Assembly (NCBI GenBank): GCA_022571845.1
Contig: JACZXB010000003.1
Coordinates: forward strand, 221,818-285,817
Reading direction: 5' to 3'
Source: Candidatus Zixiibacteriota bacterium
Lineage (GTDB): Bacteria > Zixibacteria > MSB-5A5 > GN15 > FEB-12
Length of the DNA stretch: 64,000 nt
Positions within the stretch are counted from its first letter, which is position 1. The number at the start of each line of letters is the position of its first letter. Positions 52,200-61,378 of the stretch are shown in pieces. Made by a program: the position numbers and the translations under genes. The notes under the pieces are model-generated. The model ran no database searches, was not told where the DNA came from, and saw nothing but the letters and a program-made list of their open reading frames with translations.

Positions 52200-52463
52200 A
52201 TGACCAAAACTAAAACAAATTGGCACCTCTATCTCGTTCGCTGTGCCGATGACACAATCTATACAGGAATCTCAAGCGATGTTCAGGCCAGAATAGACAA
52301 ACACAATAGCGGCCGGGGGGCCAAATATACTCAGGCACGTTTACCTGTCAGACTGATATACTCAGAAAGTCTTCCCGACCGCGTCTCTGCCATGAAGCGA
52401 GAATTTGAAGTAAAAAAGTGGGGCAGAAAAAGAAAAGAGAATCTTGCCTCGGAATTCCCATAG
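52200..52463 (+). CDS. GIY-YIG domain protein (UPF0213/YhbQ-like)
   Basis: The 87-residue protein is almost all GIY-YIG fold: WHLYLVRCADDTIYTGISSD has the (Y)YLV...YTGI form of the motif, with the conserved Arg in VQARIDKHNSG, then KYTQARLPVRLIY and a Glu in MKREFEVKKW. Family members nick or bind DNA, but biological roles of stand-alone copies are little known. Its length is normal for the family. It precedes a sugar or quinone metabolism-type gene without obvious linkage. Confidence 0.88.
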   Translation: MTKTKTNWHLYLVRCADDTIYTGISSDVQARIDKHNSGRGAKYTQARLPVRLIYSESLPDRVSAMKREFEVKKWGRKRKENLASEFP

Positions 52464-52493
52464 TAAGAGACATATACATTATCGGTAACTACT

Positions 52494-53435
52494 ATGTTCG
52501 AATCTGAAACACATGCTGTTACAGGCGCTTTTGGATATACTGGAAAATACATCGCTCAGCGTTTGCTGCAAAGAGGCGTACATATTCATGCCTTGACCAA
52601 TTCCGTCAAGCGCGTGAATTCATTAGGGGAACAAGTCAAGGTATACCCGTTTAATTTCGACAAACCGGAGCTGTTAACTAACTCACTCAGAGGGGTAAAG
52701 GTTCTTTACAATACCTATTGGGTGCGATTTAACCATAAACTCTTCACACATGAAGATGCCGTAGCAAATACGGAAGTTCTCTTTGAATCCGCTAAGCGGG
52801 CTGGAGTGGAACGACTTGTACACATAAGTATTACCAATCCTTCAGTAGAAAGTCATCTAGAATACTTTAGCTGCAAGGCAAAACTGGAGACTGCTTTGAA
52901 ACGCTCAGGGATGTCCTACGCCATCCTTCGTCCAGCCGTAATATTTGGTGCCGAGGATATCCTCATCAATAATATCGCTTGGATGCTGCGCAAATTTTCG
53001 GTAATGGGAGTTTTCGGTGATGGTCAGTATCGATTGCAGCCAATTTATGTAGAAGACCTGGCTGACTTAGCCGTACGTGAGGGATATTCACGTGAGAACA
53101 TCACTGTCGATGCCATAGGTCCAGAGACATTCACTTATAGGCAGTTGGTAGAAACAATTGCTGAGATTATTGGCAAGAAGCGACCAATCGTTCGTGTAGG
53201 ACCAGGCCTCGGTTATTGGATCGCACGTTTGCTCGGCTGGATTGTGGGTGACGTTATTCTTACCCGGGGAGAAATTGAAGGGCTTATGACCGAATTGCTG
53301 TATACTGAATCATCACCAGTTGGCACAACTTGCCTTACCGAATGGATACGTCAAAACCGCGATCAAATCGGACGTAAATACTCACATGAGCTAAAACGCA
53401 GAACCAACCGGCAAACGTCGTATTCAGATTTGTAG
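52494..53435 (+). CDS. Atypical SDR / NmrA-type NAD(P)-binding protein
   Basis: The 313-residue product has a Rossmann N-terminus with the glycine motif TGAFGYTGKYIAQRLL, LVHISITNPS, and a YFSCKAKLE region that has Lys but not the classic YxxxK Tyr placement, so it is an extended atypical SDR (NDUFA9/NmrA group). RPAVIFGAEDILINNIAW and the C-terminal TYRQLVETIAEIIGKK are also typical of that group. A hydrophobic stretch (LGYWIARLLGWIVGDVIL) may associate with the membrane. The substrate is unknown. The gene starts 30 bases after the GIY-YIG gene. Confidence 0.82.
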   Translation: MFESETHAVTGAFGYTGKYIAQRLLQRGVHIHALTNSVKRVNSLGEQVKVYPFNFDKPELLTNSLRGVKVLYNTYWVRFNHKLFTHEDAVANTEVLFESAKRAGVERLVHISITNPSVESHLEYFSCKAKLETALKRSGMSYAILRPAVIFGAEDILINNIAWMLRKFSVMGVFGDGQYRLQPIYVEDLADLAVREGYSRENITVDAIGPETFTYRQLVETIAEIIGKKRPIVRVGPGLGYWIARLLGWIVGDVILTRGEIEGLMTELLYTESSPVGTTCLTEWIRQNRDQIGRKYSHELKRRTNRQTSYSDL

Positions 53436-53620
53436 CATTAGAGTAATTGAGAAATTAACATGGGAGGTCCCATAGTCGTTTCTATGCACTTAAGATAAGA
53501 GTTCGATATGTATCCCCTGCTCTTCGCACGCTAAGTATGGTTATGCCTGACTCCAGCTGCTTGCGGCAATACCAGGAAATGATTTACTTGAACCCGTTAC
53601 AATTATTGCGGCAACCATAA

Positions 53621-54415
53621 ATGAACCTGACTTATGACTCCATAGCAGAAATTTATCACAGGCTGGCAGTACCGTTGGTTTTTTTGCGTCCGGCTAAAGA
53701 TATTCTGGCTGTGTTACGGATAGAGCCTGATGCACAAATTCTTGATGTTGGCGCCGGGGCCGGGGCCGCCGCACAGGCAATTAAGAGTATCAAGGGCTTC
53801 AAGGGCAAACTGGTCGAACTTGATATTTCGCTTGAAATGCTCAAGGCTTCAAATTCAAGCAGTTCTGTTAGCAAAGTGGTCGGTCAGGTTCCGGGGCTTC
53901 CGTTTTGTGATAATTCGTTCGACGCTGTTATCTCAAATTTTGTTCTGTCTCATGTTTTGAAATACCGAGAAGCCATAACCGACATGGTTCGTGTTCTTAA
54001 GCCGGGCGGAAAGATAGTAATTACCTCATGGGACAATGACAAGAATAATTATTCAGAATTATGGAACGAAACAGCAGAGTCAGTTATTGGTAAAGTTCGG
54101 CTTTCAAAAGTTGTCAGCGAGTTCATGCCCTCGCGGGACATATTTACGAATCCGGAAAATACCAGCGAATTGCTTAAAGAAGCAGGTGTGAAAGATATTG
54201 AAATTCACAAGTCTGAAAGCACAGTCAAAACAACTATATCCGACTTTATTGAAATGAAAAGCGTCATGTTGCAGGGGAGATATATAAAATCTAAACTTGG
54301 AGCAGAACGATTCAAAGAGTTCTATCGGCGTATTGTAGAAAATTTTAACGAACAGTTCAATGATCCGGTAGAATATCCCAGGTTTGCCCATATTGTTATT
54401 GGCACAAAACCATGA
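53621..54415 (+). CDS. Class I SAM-dependent methyltransferase
   Basis: The 264-residue product has motif I ILDVGAGAGAAAQAI, acidic end of strand 2 KLVELDISLEML, motif II-like NSFDAVISNFVLSHVL and VLKPGGKIVITSWDN, all as in UbiE/Methyltransf_11 proteins. The substrate is not evident; small-molecule or lipid methylation is likely. No clear ribosome binding site precedes the ATG. The next gene (glycosyltransferase part) starts 95 bases downstream in the same direction. Confidence 0.87.
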   Translation: MNLTYDSIAEIYHRLAVPLVFLRPAKDILAVLRIEPDAQILDVGAGAGAAAQAIKSIKGFKGKLVELDISLEMLKASNSSSSVSKVVGQVPGLPFCDNSFDAVISNFVLSHVLKYREAITDMVRVLKPGGKIVITSWDNDKNNYSELWNETAESVIGKVRLSKVVSEFMPSRDIFTNPENTSELLKEAGVKDIEIHKSESTVKTTISDFIEMKSVMLQGRYIKSKLGAERFKEFYRRIVENFNEQFNDPVEYPRFAHIVIGTKP

Positions 54416-54510
54416 GAATGGCAATAACCTCGATCCTCTTTCTTGACAAACCGCGGTCAATATTTGTTCTTTTCTCATTTATTAATGAGACCAAAACAAT
54501 TGTATAAGAT

Positions 54511-54972
54511 ATGATGAATGCAGAAAGCTATCCGGAATTCAAAGATTTAGACCTGCTGATTCTGACTCATAATTACCCGACCGAGCAAAGCCCAAACTCC
54601 GGCATCTGGATAAAAAGGCTCTGGGGAGACAAGCCAGTCATGCTGATTGGCAGGTTCAAAGGTTTTCTTACTGCACTGCGTAAACTTCGCAAAGGCCGAG
54701 GGACCGTAATCGCCTATTGGATGTTTCCGGCCGGCATTTTGGCCTATCTGTCCGGGCGTCCGTATATATTAAATTGTGTTGGGCTGGATGTTTTCATGAT
54801 CTGTCCTTCGAGCATTCTCTCTTTTTTGTTTCGTCCTGTTCTAAATAAAGCAGTCAAGTTAGTTTTTATCGGAGGCCACCCTAAGAATGTTTTTGAAAAA
54901 CGTTATGGTGATCGTTACAAAAATAAGTCGCACTTGATCTATCTGCCGGTAGATGGCCGGGAGTTTAATTGA
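54511..54972 (+). CDS. Glycosyltransferase family 4, N-terminal half
   Basis: The 153 residues match the acceptor-binding half of a GT4 enzyme: LLILTHNYPTEQSPNSGIWI, VIAYWMFPAGILAYLSGRPY, NCVGLDV and FIGGHPKNVFEKRYG ending YLPVDGREFN. The frame stops at TGA 54970-54972. The donor-binding half is in the next frame and overlaps by four bases. Either this is one gene broken by a frameshift or a natural split; the join falls exactly where a single GT4 would pass between its two domains. Confidence 0.7.
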   Translation: MMNAESYPEFKDLDLLILTHNYPTEQSPNSGIWIKRLWGDKPVMLIGRFKGFLTALRKLRKGRGTVIAYWMFPAGILAYLSGRPYILNCVGLDVFMICPSSILSFLFRPVLNKAVKLVFIGGHPKNVFEKRYGDRYKNKSHLIYLPVDGREFN

Positions 54973-55511
54973 AGATTCTGACTATCGCCAATTTCGTAAA
55001 GCGCAAACGCATCGACCTCTGTGCTAAAGCCTGCCAAAAACTAAGCGAAAACAAGAGTGTAGCAGACTTAAACTGGACGGTCATTGGTGGCGGTCCGCTG
55101 GAAGATGAATTAAAAAGAATTGCGCCGGATTCGATGGAGTTTATCTCTAAAGTTGAAAGCTTGGCAGAGTATTATCGAAAATCTGATGTTTTCGTGCTGC
55201 CATCGGCAGATGAAGGTTTTGGAATGGTATATATTGAAGCTATCATGTGCGGTTGTCCGGTCATCTGTCGGAAAAATGACGGCGGCGAAGAGATTGTCAA
55301 CAGAACCGGAGGGGGCATTACTATCGATGTTCCTGACTCAGACGACCAAGCTGTAACAAATATTATTTCTGCTATTTTAACAATTACCGAAAGCCGAGAA
55401 AAATACGCCTCTGATTCTACGAAGCGGGCGGCCCATGAAATGGTCAACCCAAAGCGCATTAGGCAGGAGTGGTTAAGAATTGTCTTAGAGTCGCAGTCTC
55501 TCCATATTTAA
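54969..55511 (+). CDS. Glycosyltransferase family 4, C-terminal half
   Basis: The 180-residue frame begins at TTG 54969 (TTGA overlap) with KILTIANFVKRKRIDLCAKA, the usual start of the GT4 donor domain. Then come VIGGGPLEDELKRI, and the EX7E-type region VLPSADEGFGMVYIEAIMCG with Glu residues for nucleotide-sugar binding, followed by CPVICRKNDGGEEIV. All donor-site elements are intact. It only makes sense together with the preceding half, as a complex or, if the frameshift is real, as one broken gene. Confidence 0.7.
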   Translation: MKILTIANFVKRKRIDLCAKACQKLSENKSVADLNWTVIGGGPLEDELKRIAPDSMEFISKVESLAEYYRKSDVFVLPSADEGFGMVYIEAIMCGCPVICRKNDGGEEIVNRTGGGITIDVPDSDDQAVTNIISAILTITESREKYASDSTKRAAHEMVNPKRIRQEWLRIVLESQSLHI

Positions 55512-55539
55512 AAGACGCAGCAACAAAGTGGAGTACCGA

Positions 55540-57528
55540 TCAGCCTTGCAAAGGAGGCGGTCCGCCCCTGAAAATGAAGTCGACGAAATAGATCAAGTCA
55601 ATGACATCGGCCGGGCCGCCCGAACCGTTGACATCAGCCAGCTCCATTAAGGACGGTGGCGGGCCACCACGAAAGATGTAGTCAACCAGGTAAGTCAAAT
55701 CTAATATGTTAACAGCACCATCCAGATTGATATCTCCTACCCGGTGGCCAATCAGCGTTACCTGACCCGTTACCGTAAAAGGCGTCTCATCAGTAAACTG
55801 TCCCTCGACTATGTAATTCTCTACGAGGGTCCCCCATATCGGTAGGTAGCCTGCAAGAAAGTCTGGAATTAGTACCTCCAATTCTATCGCATCGCCCAGG
55901 AAGTTTTCATGAGTAGGTAGGTAGATAATATTAGATGGCGATACAGTTCCATTTACGACAATTGTTGGTTGATCGATATCGGCTGCCGTGTAGCCGCCTA
56001 CAAAATCACCCATGGTGATACTTAGGGATTGCGGATCAATGGCGTATGCCTGAACTGCGAATAAGGTCTCAGGAAGAATAAATGATACCGCTCGACCTGT
56101 ATTATACAATACTGAGATGCTGTGTCCAAAAAAATCAGCAATTGCCAGATCAAGACTGCCGTCATTATTAAAGTCTGCGGTAGCAATCGACAGCGGACCA
56201 TCGCCAATCGCTACTGTTTCAATAAGAGAGAAAGTGCCGCTTCCGTTATTTTCCAAGATTGTTAAATTGTTGCTCGCCAAATTAGCTGAAACTATGTCAA
56301 GAGAGCCGTCTTGTGTAAAGTCAGAGGCATTTACCGCATACTGGCTATGCCCATTAGCAATATCGGACGGTGTCGCAAATGTACCGTCACCATTATTGAC
56401 GAGTAGTGAGATGCTGAGACTTGAGCTTCGAGCTACCAAGATATCCATATAGTTATCACCGTTGATGTCTGCAGAGAAAACTAATCTTGGACTATCTCCT
56501 ATCGAAAGTACAGAGCTAACAGAGAAAACTGCGTTGCCGTCATTCTCAAGAATTGAAATTTCATTTGAGTGTAAGTTTGCCGTAACAAGGTCCAGATCAC
56601 CGTCGTTATCAAAGTCTGCCGCAAATACAGAGCGAGGATGGCTGGCGGCAACATTGTACGCCGCATCATGCACAAAAGTGCCATCGCCATTATTAAGCAA
56701 AATTGATACGGTATGTCCGAATGCGTTAGCACAGGCGATGTCGATTGCACCATCACCGTTTAGGTCTGCACAGAAAATCGAATGCGGACCGTCGCCAGTC
56801 GCATAGGTGACATGTGTCGCAAATGTGCCGTCACCGTTATTGAGAAGCACCGAAACATTGTCTGTTCCGCCATTTCCAATAGCCAAATCCATATAGCCAT
56901 CGTCGTCAAAATCTGCACCAAAAATATAGCGGGTGCCTGAACCCACCGAATAATCGCTTCTGTCAGAGAAAACTCCTGAGCCATTATTTTTTAATACTGT
57001 TATGTTGTCTGCACCGAAATTTACGGTAGCAAGATCAAAATCCCCGTCGTTATCGAAGTCCCCGGTGAATATTGCATGTGGGGAAGAACCTGAACCATAG
57101 GTGCTATCCAGAGTAAAACTTCCTCCGCCCGAACTTACTGAAGTTGTAAATGTCCAAACGTAACTACCGCCCAAAGGATTACTAATTGAACTCTCAATAC
57201 CTGTTGTAAGTATGGCCGTAACAACTTCCCCTTCTGCAAATCCGTTAAAGCTCGTGAAAGTTGCTGTTTTGGAAGGGCTATCATAGCTAATAGTACCGCT
57301 ATGTGAGCCAGTAGTAAGCGCATGGACTACGAACGTAGAATCGTTTATTGTAGACGCGTCCATGTCTATGTCAAAAGTTACTGTTATATCTGAACTGGCT
57401 AAAATATCCAATTCATTTTGGGATGGAGATGTGAAAACAACCGTTGGTGGTTGAGCCAATACTGCAGAGCCCAAAAGTGATAAAACTAGAACAACTGCTG
57501 ACTGAAATATTCTTTTGCTGGAATTCAT
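55540..57528 (-). CDS. Secreted FG-GAP/VCBS repeat protein with dockerin tail
   Basis: GGGAGA six bases upstream supports the ATG at 57528 instead of a TTG seven codons earlier. The product has 662 residues: a signal peptide (SAVVLVLSLLGSAVLAQ), a Big_5-like Ig domain (VTFDIDMDASTINDSTFVV), then seven or more FG-GAP/VCBS repeats with Ca-binding cores such as GDFDNDGDFDLATVN and ADFDDDGYMDLAIGN, forming a beta-propeller. The tail carries two dockerin repeats (GDINLDGAVNILDLTYLVDY and ADVNGSGGPADVIDLIYFVD), each followed by IFRGGPPP. It is probably an extracellular or surface adhesion-type protein. No cohesin gene is in the window. Confidence 0.85.
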   Translation of the reverse strand: MNSSKRIFQSAVVLVLSLLGSAVLAQPPTVVFTSPSQNELDILASSDITVTFDIDMDASTINDSTFVVHALTTGSHSGTISYDSPSKTATFTSFNGFAEGEVVTAILTTGIESSISNPLGGSYVWTFTTSVSSGGGSFTLDSTYGSGSSPHAIFTGDFDNDGDFDLATVNFGADNITVLKNNGSGVFSDRSDYSVGSGTRYIFGADFDDDGYMDLAIGNGGTDNVSVLLNNGDGTFATHVTYATGDGPHSIFCADLNGDGAIDIACANAFGHTVSILLNNGDGTFVHDAAYNVAASHPRSVFAADFDNDGDLDLVTANLHSNEISILENDGNAVFSVSSVLSIGDSPRLVFSADINGDNYMDILVARSSSLSISLLVNNGDGTFATPSDIANGHSQYAVNASDFTQDGSLDIVSANLASNNLTILENNGSGTFSLIETVAIGDGPLSIATADFNNDGSLDLAIADFFGHSISVLYNTGRAVSFILPETLFAVQAYAIDPQSLSITMGDFVGGYTAADIDQPTIVVNGTVSPSNIIYLPTHENFLGDAIELEVLIPDFLAGYLPIWGTLVENYIVEGQFTDETPFTVTGQVTLIGHRVGDINLDGAVNILDLTYLVDYIFRGGPPPSLMELADVNGSGGPADVIDLIYFVDFIFRGGPPPLQG

Positions 57529-57743
57529 AATTGTCTCCCGATGCAGCAAAAAGTTCTAAACAAAAAGTAAGACGAATCTATATATGATATGCTATTTGTT
57601 TAGGTCTATTTTTTTAAATTCAACCCTAATCCGAATTCACTTAGAATATAGTGCAAGATGACTAATTTAGCAATGTCTGAAAGTTCTCAATCTTATTCAA
57701 ATTATGCAGTTGTGGCACAACATCTTAGGTGACGTTAATAGTT

Positions 57744-59567
57744 TTAGTCTTGTGCAGCCACCCATTCTCTCATATGCTTATCCAGTACGGCCAGAGGAAG
57801 AGGGCCATTGCCCAGGATTTCATCATGGAAACTTCGAATATCAAATTTCTCGCCCAGTGTTTCGGCCGCATAGGCGCGCAGTTCTTTTAGTTTCAGTTCG
57901 CCTATTTTATAAGCCAGAGCCTGAGCCGGGTTGGTGATATAGCGGTCAATCTCTACTTCGATATCATGGAGCTGCTTACTGGAGTTACTTGCAAAAAATT
58001 TAATAGCTTTGTCGCGGCTCCAGCCTTTGGTGTGAAGACCAACATCGACAACCAGCCGAATAGCCCGCCAGATTTCATAAGTCAGCTGACCAAACTTGGA
58101 ATATGGGTCTTTGTAAAATCCCATTTCTTCACCAAGACTTTCAGAATACAACCCCCAGCCTTCGCCATAGGCAGTGTACCAGCCGCGCTTGCGGAATTCC
58201 GGCAGGTCGCTCAGCTCCTGTGCGATCGAGATTTGAAAGTGATGACCGGGCACCGCTTCGTGCAAAGAGAGCGCTTCCATTTCCCATGTTGGCCTGGTGT
58301 CCAACCCGTAAGTATTGGCAAAGAATATACCCGGCCGGCCGGCTTCGGCAGAGCCGCCCATATAGTAAGCGGTTGTCTGGGATTTTTCGGCATACGCTGG
58401 GATCGGTTCAACGCCGTAGGGCAGACGGGGGAGATAGCTAAAAAGTTTTATAAGTTCCGGGTCGGCGCGCTTGCAGATATCGCGATATTCTGTGAGTAGT
58501 TCTTCGGCAGTTGTAAAATAGAATTGCGGGTCGGTGCGCAAAAACTCGCAGAAGGCCGCGAAATCACCATCGAACTCGACACTTTCTATAACTTTGTCCA
58601 TTTTGGATCGAATACGGGCAACTTCGGAAATCCCGATATTGAAAATCGAATCGGGGGATAAGTCTGTTGTGGTGTAATAGCGGCAAAGATATTCATACCA
58701 CTCTTTGCCGTCCGGCAAATCCGACCAACCGACTTCTTCGCGGCAGGACGGCAGGTACTGATATAACAGAAAATTGTGCAGCTTGTTAAAGGCTGGCACA
58801 ATTTCATTGGTATAAATTTCATAGGCCTGGTTTCTGATACGCAGCTGCTCTTCAATTGGGACCATATCGGATATCTGAAGCAGCGCTTTTAAGATTGGTG
58901 CCTCGGCCGGGTTCTCTAATATCTGGTTTAAGACTTGCTGAGGAACTTCTGTCATAGTTACCCGTGGCGGCGTGAGACCTTTTCTGAGACCCTCTTTCAT
59001 CAAACTGAGAGACTGTTCAACTTGTTCGGCAACACCGTTTAGTCGGGCAAGTATGTCATTTAAGTCGGAGACAGAATTTGTCGGCATCATTGCCAGCAGC
59101 TGGGCTGCGTCCTGTTGTATGCCGCGGCGCTGGTTAATGGGCATAAGTTCACTCTTAAAACGTGAGCCGTCCCTGGAAGTTGCGATTCTTTCAGAAAATA
59201 AATCAAAATTCAATTTGTCTTCATCGCTAAGACCTGCGTGGTTAATTTTATCTAAGACTAGAAGAGGCAGTTCAATTTCACTATGGCGCAGTTCATAGCC
59301 TTCAAGTGAGTTGTCTGTCCAGCGGTCGTTCTGCCCGGGGTAACCCGCATATGTCGCCCACTCCGGATATGTCTGCATTCGATGGTCCCAGCTTAGCTCG
59401 AACAATTTATGCAGCAACTCAGTGTCACTTAGACCGTCATTGTTTTTGGTAAGTTTACCAATTTTGTTCTCATAGTCAGTTTCTGTTGATGTTGAAGCAG
59501 AGGCTATCAGCAATAGAGCCAATGCAATTAAGAGTGTCAGATTTTTTGAGGGCTTTGCCTTTGTCAT
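57744..59567 (-). CDS. DUF885-family secreted metallopeptidase
   Basis: AAGGAGG precedes the ATG at 59567. The 607-residue product has a signal peptide (NLTLLIALALLLIASASTST), so it is exported, perhaps to the periplasm. The DUF885 region covers nearly the whole chain, with the zinc-binding signature LSLHEAVPGHHFQIS (HExxxGHH form) at about 435-450 and a downstream Glu in AYGEGWGLYSESLGEEMG. Families of this type are M32-like carboxypeptidases and dipeptidases. The length is normal and all key residues are seen. It lies 215 bases upstream of the FG-GAP gene, same strand. Confidence 0.88.
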   Translation of the reverse strand: MTKAKPSKNLTLLIALALLLIASASTSTETDYENKIGKLTKNNDGLSDTELLHKLFELSWDHRMQTYPEWATYAGYPGQNDRWTDNSLEGYELRHSEIELPLLVLDKINHAGLSDEDKLNFDLFSERIATSRDGSRFKSELMPINQRRGIQQDAAQLLAMMPTNSVSDLNDILARLNGVAEQVEQSLSLMKEGLRKGLTPPRVTMTEVPQQVLNQILENPAEAPILKALLQISDMVPIEEQLRIRNQAYEIYTNEIVPAFNKLHNFLLYQYLPSCREEVGWSDLPDGKEWYEYLCRYYTTTDLSPDSIFNIGISEVARIRSKMDKVIESVEFDGDFAAFCEFLRTDPQFYFTTAEELLTEYRDICKRADPELIKLFSYLPRLPYGVEPIPAYAEKSQTTAYYMGGSAEAGRPGIFFANTYGLDTRPTWEMEALSLHEAVPGHHFQISIAQELSDLPEFRKRGWYTAYGEGWGLYSESLGEEMGFYKDPYSKFGQLTYEIWRAIRLVVDVGLHTKGWSRDKAIKFFASNSSKQLHDIEVEIDRYITNPAQALAYKIGELKLKELRAYAAETLGEKFDIRSFHDEILGNGPLPLAVLDKHMREWVAAQD

Positions 59568-59598
59568 TGTCTGCCTCCTTGTTTTGAGATAGTTCTAT

Positions 59599-59646
59599 AA
59601 AAAAAGGCTGCTGCAAGCTATGAATAAGTTTTGCCCGCAGCAACCC
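59599..59646 (-). terminator. Rho-independent terminator
   Basis: On the reverse strand GGGTTGCTGC pairs with GCAGCAGCC and is followed by seven T. It lies just after the stop of the 59656 gene and before the DUF885 gene, so it separates the two transcripts. Confidence 0.75.
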
Positions 59647-59655
59647 TTTCTTTAA

Positions 59656-61089
59656 CTAATCATGGCACTCAAAAGTATCGCACGGCTCTTCTCCGCAGCT
59701 ATAAGGCGGAGGTCCACCACGGAAAATTCTATCGACTAAAAAAGTGAGGTCGACTATATCAGTTGGTGAGCCGTCGGCATTGATATCACCTTCGCCAGCG
59801 CAAGTAGGCGGAGGTCCACCTTCAAAGATGCGCTGAACAATAAAGGCAAGGTCAACAATATCGGCATCCTTGCCGTCGGTGTTTAAATCTCCGCGTAGAT
59901 TATGACAACATCCGAAATAGCGGATAAAATTCTGTCCTTTGTCAGCCAGCTGCTGAATACGGGAAGCTGCCAACTTTGCACTTTCTTCGTCAGAGTTACG
60001 GACAGTAGCCATTATTGAATAAAAGACCAGGGTGTCACCCGGGTTCATATCGATTTGAAATTCGTAAGTCAGTACCGAATGGAGATTGACCTGTTGCGAA
60101 TCGGAATGGGAATGTGACCAGGCCCGGAGCCCGGTTGTGTCAGATATATTCTTGTAAAGCTGGTTATCATCCCAGCCAAAATCAACATAGCGCGCATTTG
60201 CTTCGTGATAGCCGCCGTACGGAACAGAATCTAAAACAAACCATGCCAGACTGTCAAAATCGGCAGCATAACGTTTGTAGTAACCGTATGACATGCCGCC
60301 GTAGCGCAAGTCATTATCCTGGCACTCTACTGAACTGTCCTGATTAAATTCTGCACCAAGGCAGTAAAGTAAATTGCGGCTGTCATCGGTCTCGCCGGAG
60401 TTTCTGACGCCTGAGTCCGAAGGAATATCCCAGTCTATTACTTCGCCGATGACAAGGCCGGTCAGCGCCAGACTGTCAAGCGACCAGACTTTGAGTTCTT
60501 TGGTAATAAACTGCTGGTCGGCCTGCCAGACTTTGCCCGGTCCAAAGTCCCAGGTTTTGGTAATCTGAGGTGCATAATAGGTGTACTGAAAGCCAATGCT
60601 GGAATCGAAGTTGGTCATAGTTCCGCTCTGCCAGACTTGAAATACTTCTTCGGTTGTCACAGCTGACTCGGAACTGAGTTGATAGATGATACTTGATGAA
60701 TCGGCCTGTGAGTGGTAAATGGAATTAGAAAGTATCGTGTCGCCGGAAAATATTCTGCCGACAATGACAGAGCCGTCGTACAAGTACTTGCGGGTGTCAC
60801 CGGGGATAGAATCGACCGTATCGCATTCAAGAGTGTAATTGAAATAGTCCATCCGGACACCTGAGACACCGGCGCTGTCACCTCCGCCGAACTTTCCGTT
60901 TACGGCAACGGCCAGCGATATTACGCCGGTCGTTATCGTATCATAGTTTGTAGTTGTGGCTGCGCTTGCTCCCACGGCAGCCCTTGAGATTGTGCGCTGC
61001 TTATTGTCTGACGAACCAGACATGGTGACCGCACCTGTAAACAGGCAGAACACAACAGCAAGCAGCAATGGCCGAAGTTTGCACTTCAT
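59656..61089 (-). CDS. Secreted dockerin protein, paralogue of the divergent neighbour
   Basis: AAAGGAG seven bases upstream supports the ATG at 61089. The 477-residue product has a signal peptide (LLLAVVFCLFTGAVTMSG). Residues about 50-190 form a module (TGVISLAVAVNGKFGGGDSA, GVRMDYFNYTLECDTVDSIP, GDTILSNSIY, YYAPQITKTWDFG) that recurs near the end of the divergent gene at 61379. The tail has two dockerin repeats (GDLNTDGKDADIVDLAFIVQ, GDINADGSPTDIVDLTFLVD) and the IFRGGPPP motif. It is probably extracellular; function unknown. Strong terminator directly downstream. Confidence 0.8.
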   Translation of the reverse strand: MKCKLRPLLLAVVFCLFTGAVTMSGSSDNKQRTISRAAVGASAATTTNYDTITTGVISLAVAVNGKFGGGDSAGVSGVRMDYFNYTLECDTVDSIPGDTRKYLYDGSVIVGRIFSGDTILSNSIYHSQADSSSIIYQLSSESAVTTEEVFQVWQSGTMTNFDSSIGFQYTYYAPQITKTWDFGPGKVWQADQQFITKELKVWSLDSLALTGLVIGEVIDWDIPSDSGVRNSGETDDSRNLLYCLGAEFNQDSSVECQDNDLRYGGMSYGYYKRYAADFDSLAWFVLDSVPYGGYHEANARYVDFGWDDNQLYKNISDTTGLRAWSHSHSDSQQVNLHSVLTYEFQIDMNPGDTLVFYSIMATVRNSDEESAKLAASRIQQLADKGQNFIRYFGCCHNLRGDLNTDGKDADIVDLAFIVQRIFEGGPPPTCAGEGDINADGSPTDIVDLTFLVDRIFRGGPPPYSCGEEPCDTFECHD

Positions 61090-61378
61090 GGCATACTCCT
61101 TTCGGTTTGATTTGTTTTAGATTCTCTGCGTTACTTTTGAGAGTTGGAGCTAACCCTGCTTCAACTCCCCCAAGTCTGGTACAAGTATGTCCCAGAAAAG
61201 GCCCGAAAACAAGATAAAAGAGGCGGCGCAAAAATGGCCGAACACTATTATGCGTAAGTTTTCCCTTGTGCAAATATAATTGAGCTATTAGTTTATTATG
61301 TACTGGTCAGACAACCAGTTCTTGCAGCCTGGCAAATTGATTAATCTGACCATTTTGAGTCTTGGGGAAGGAGCCTTT

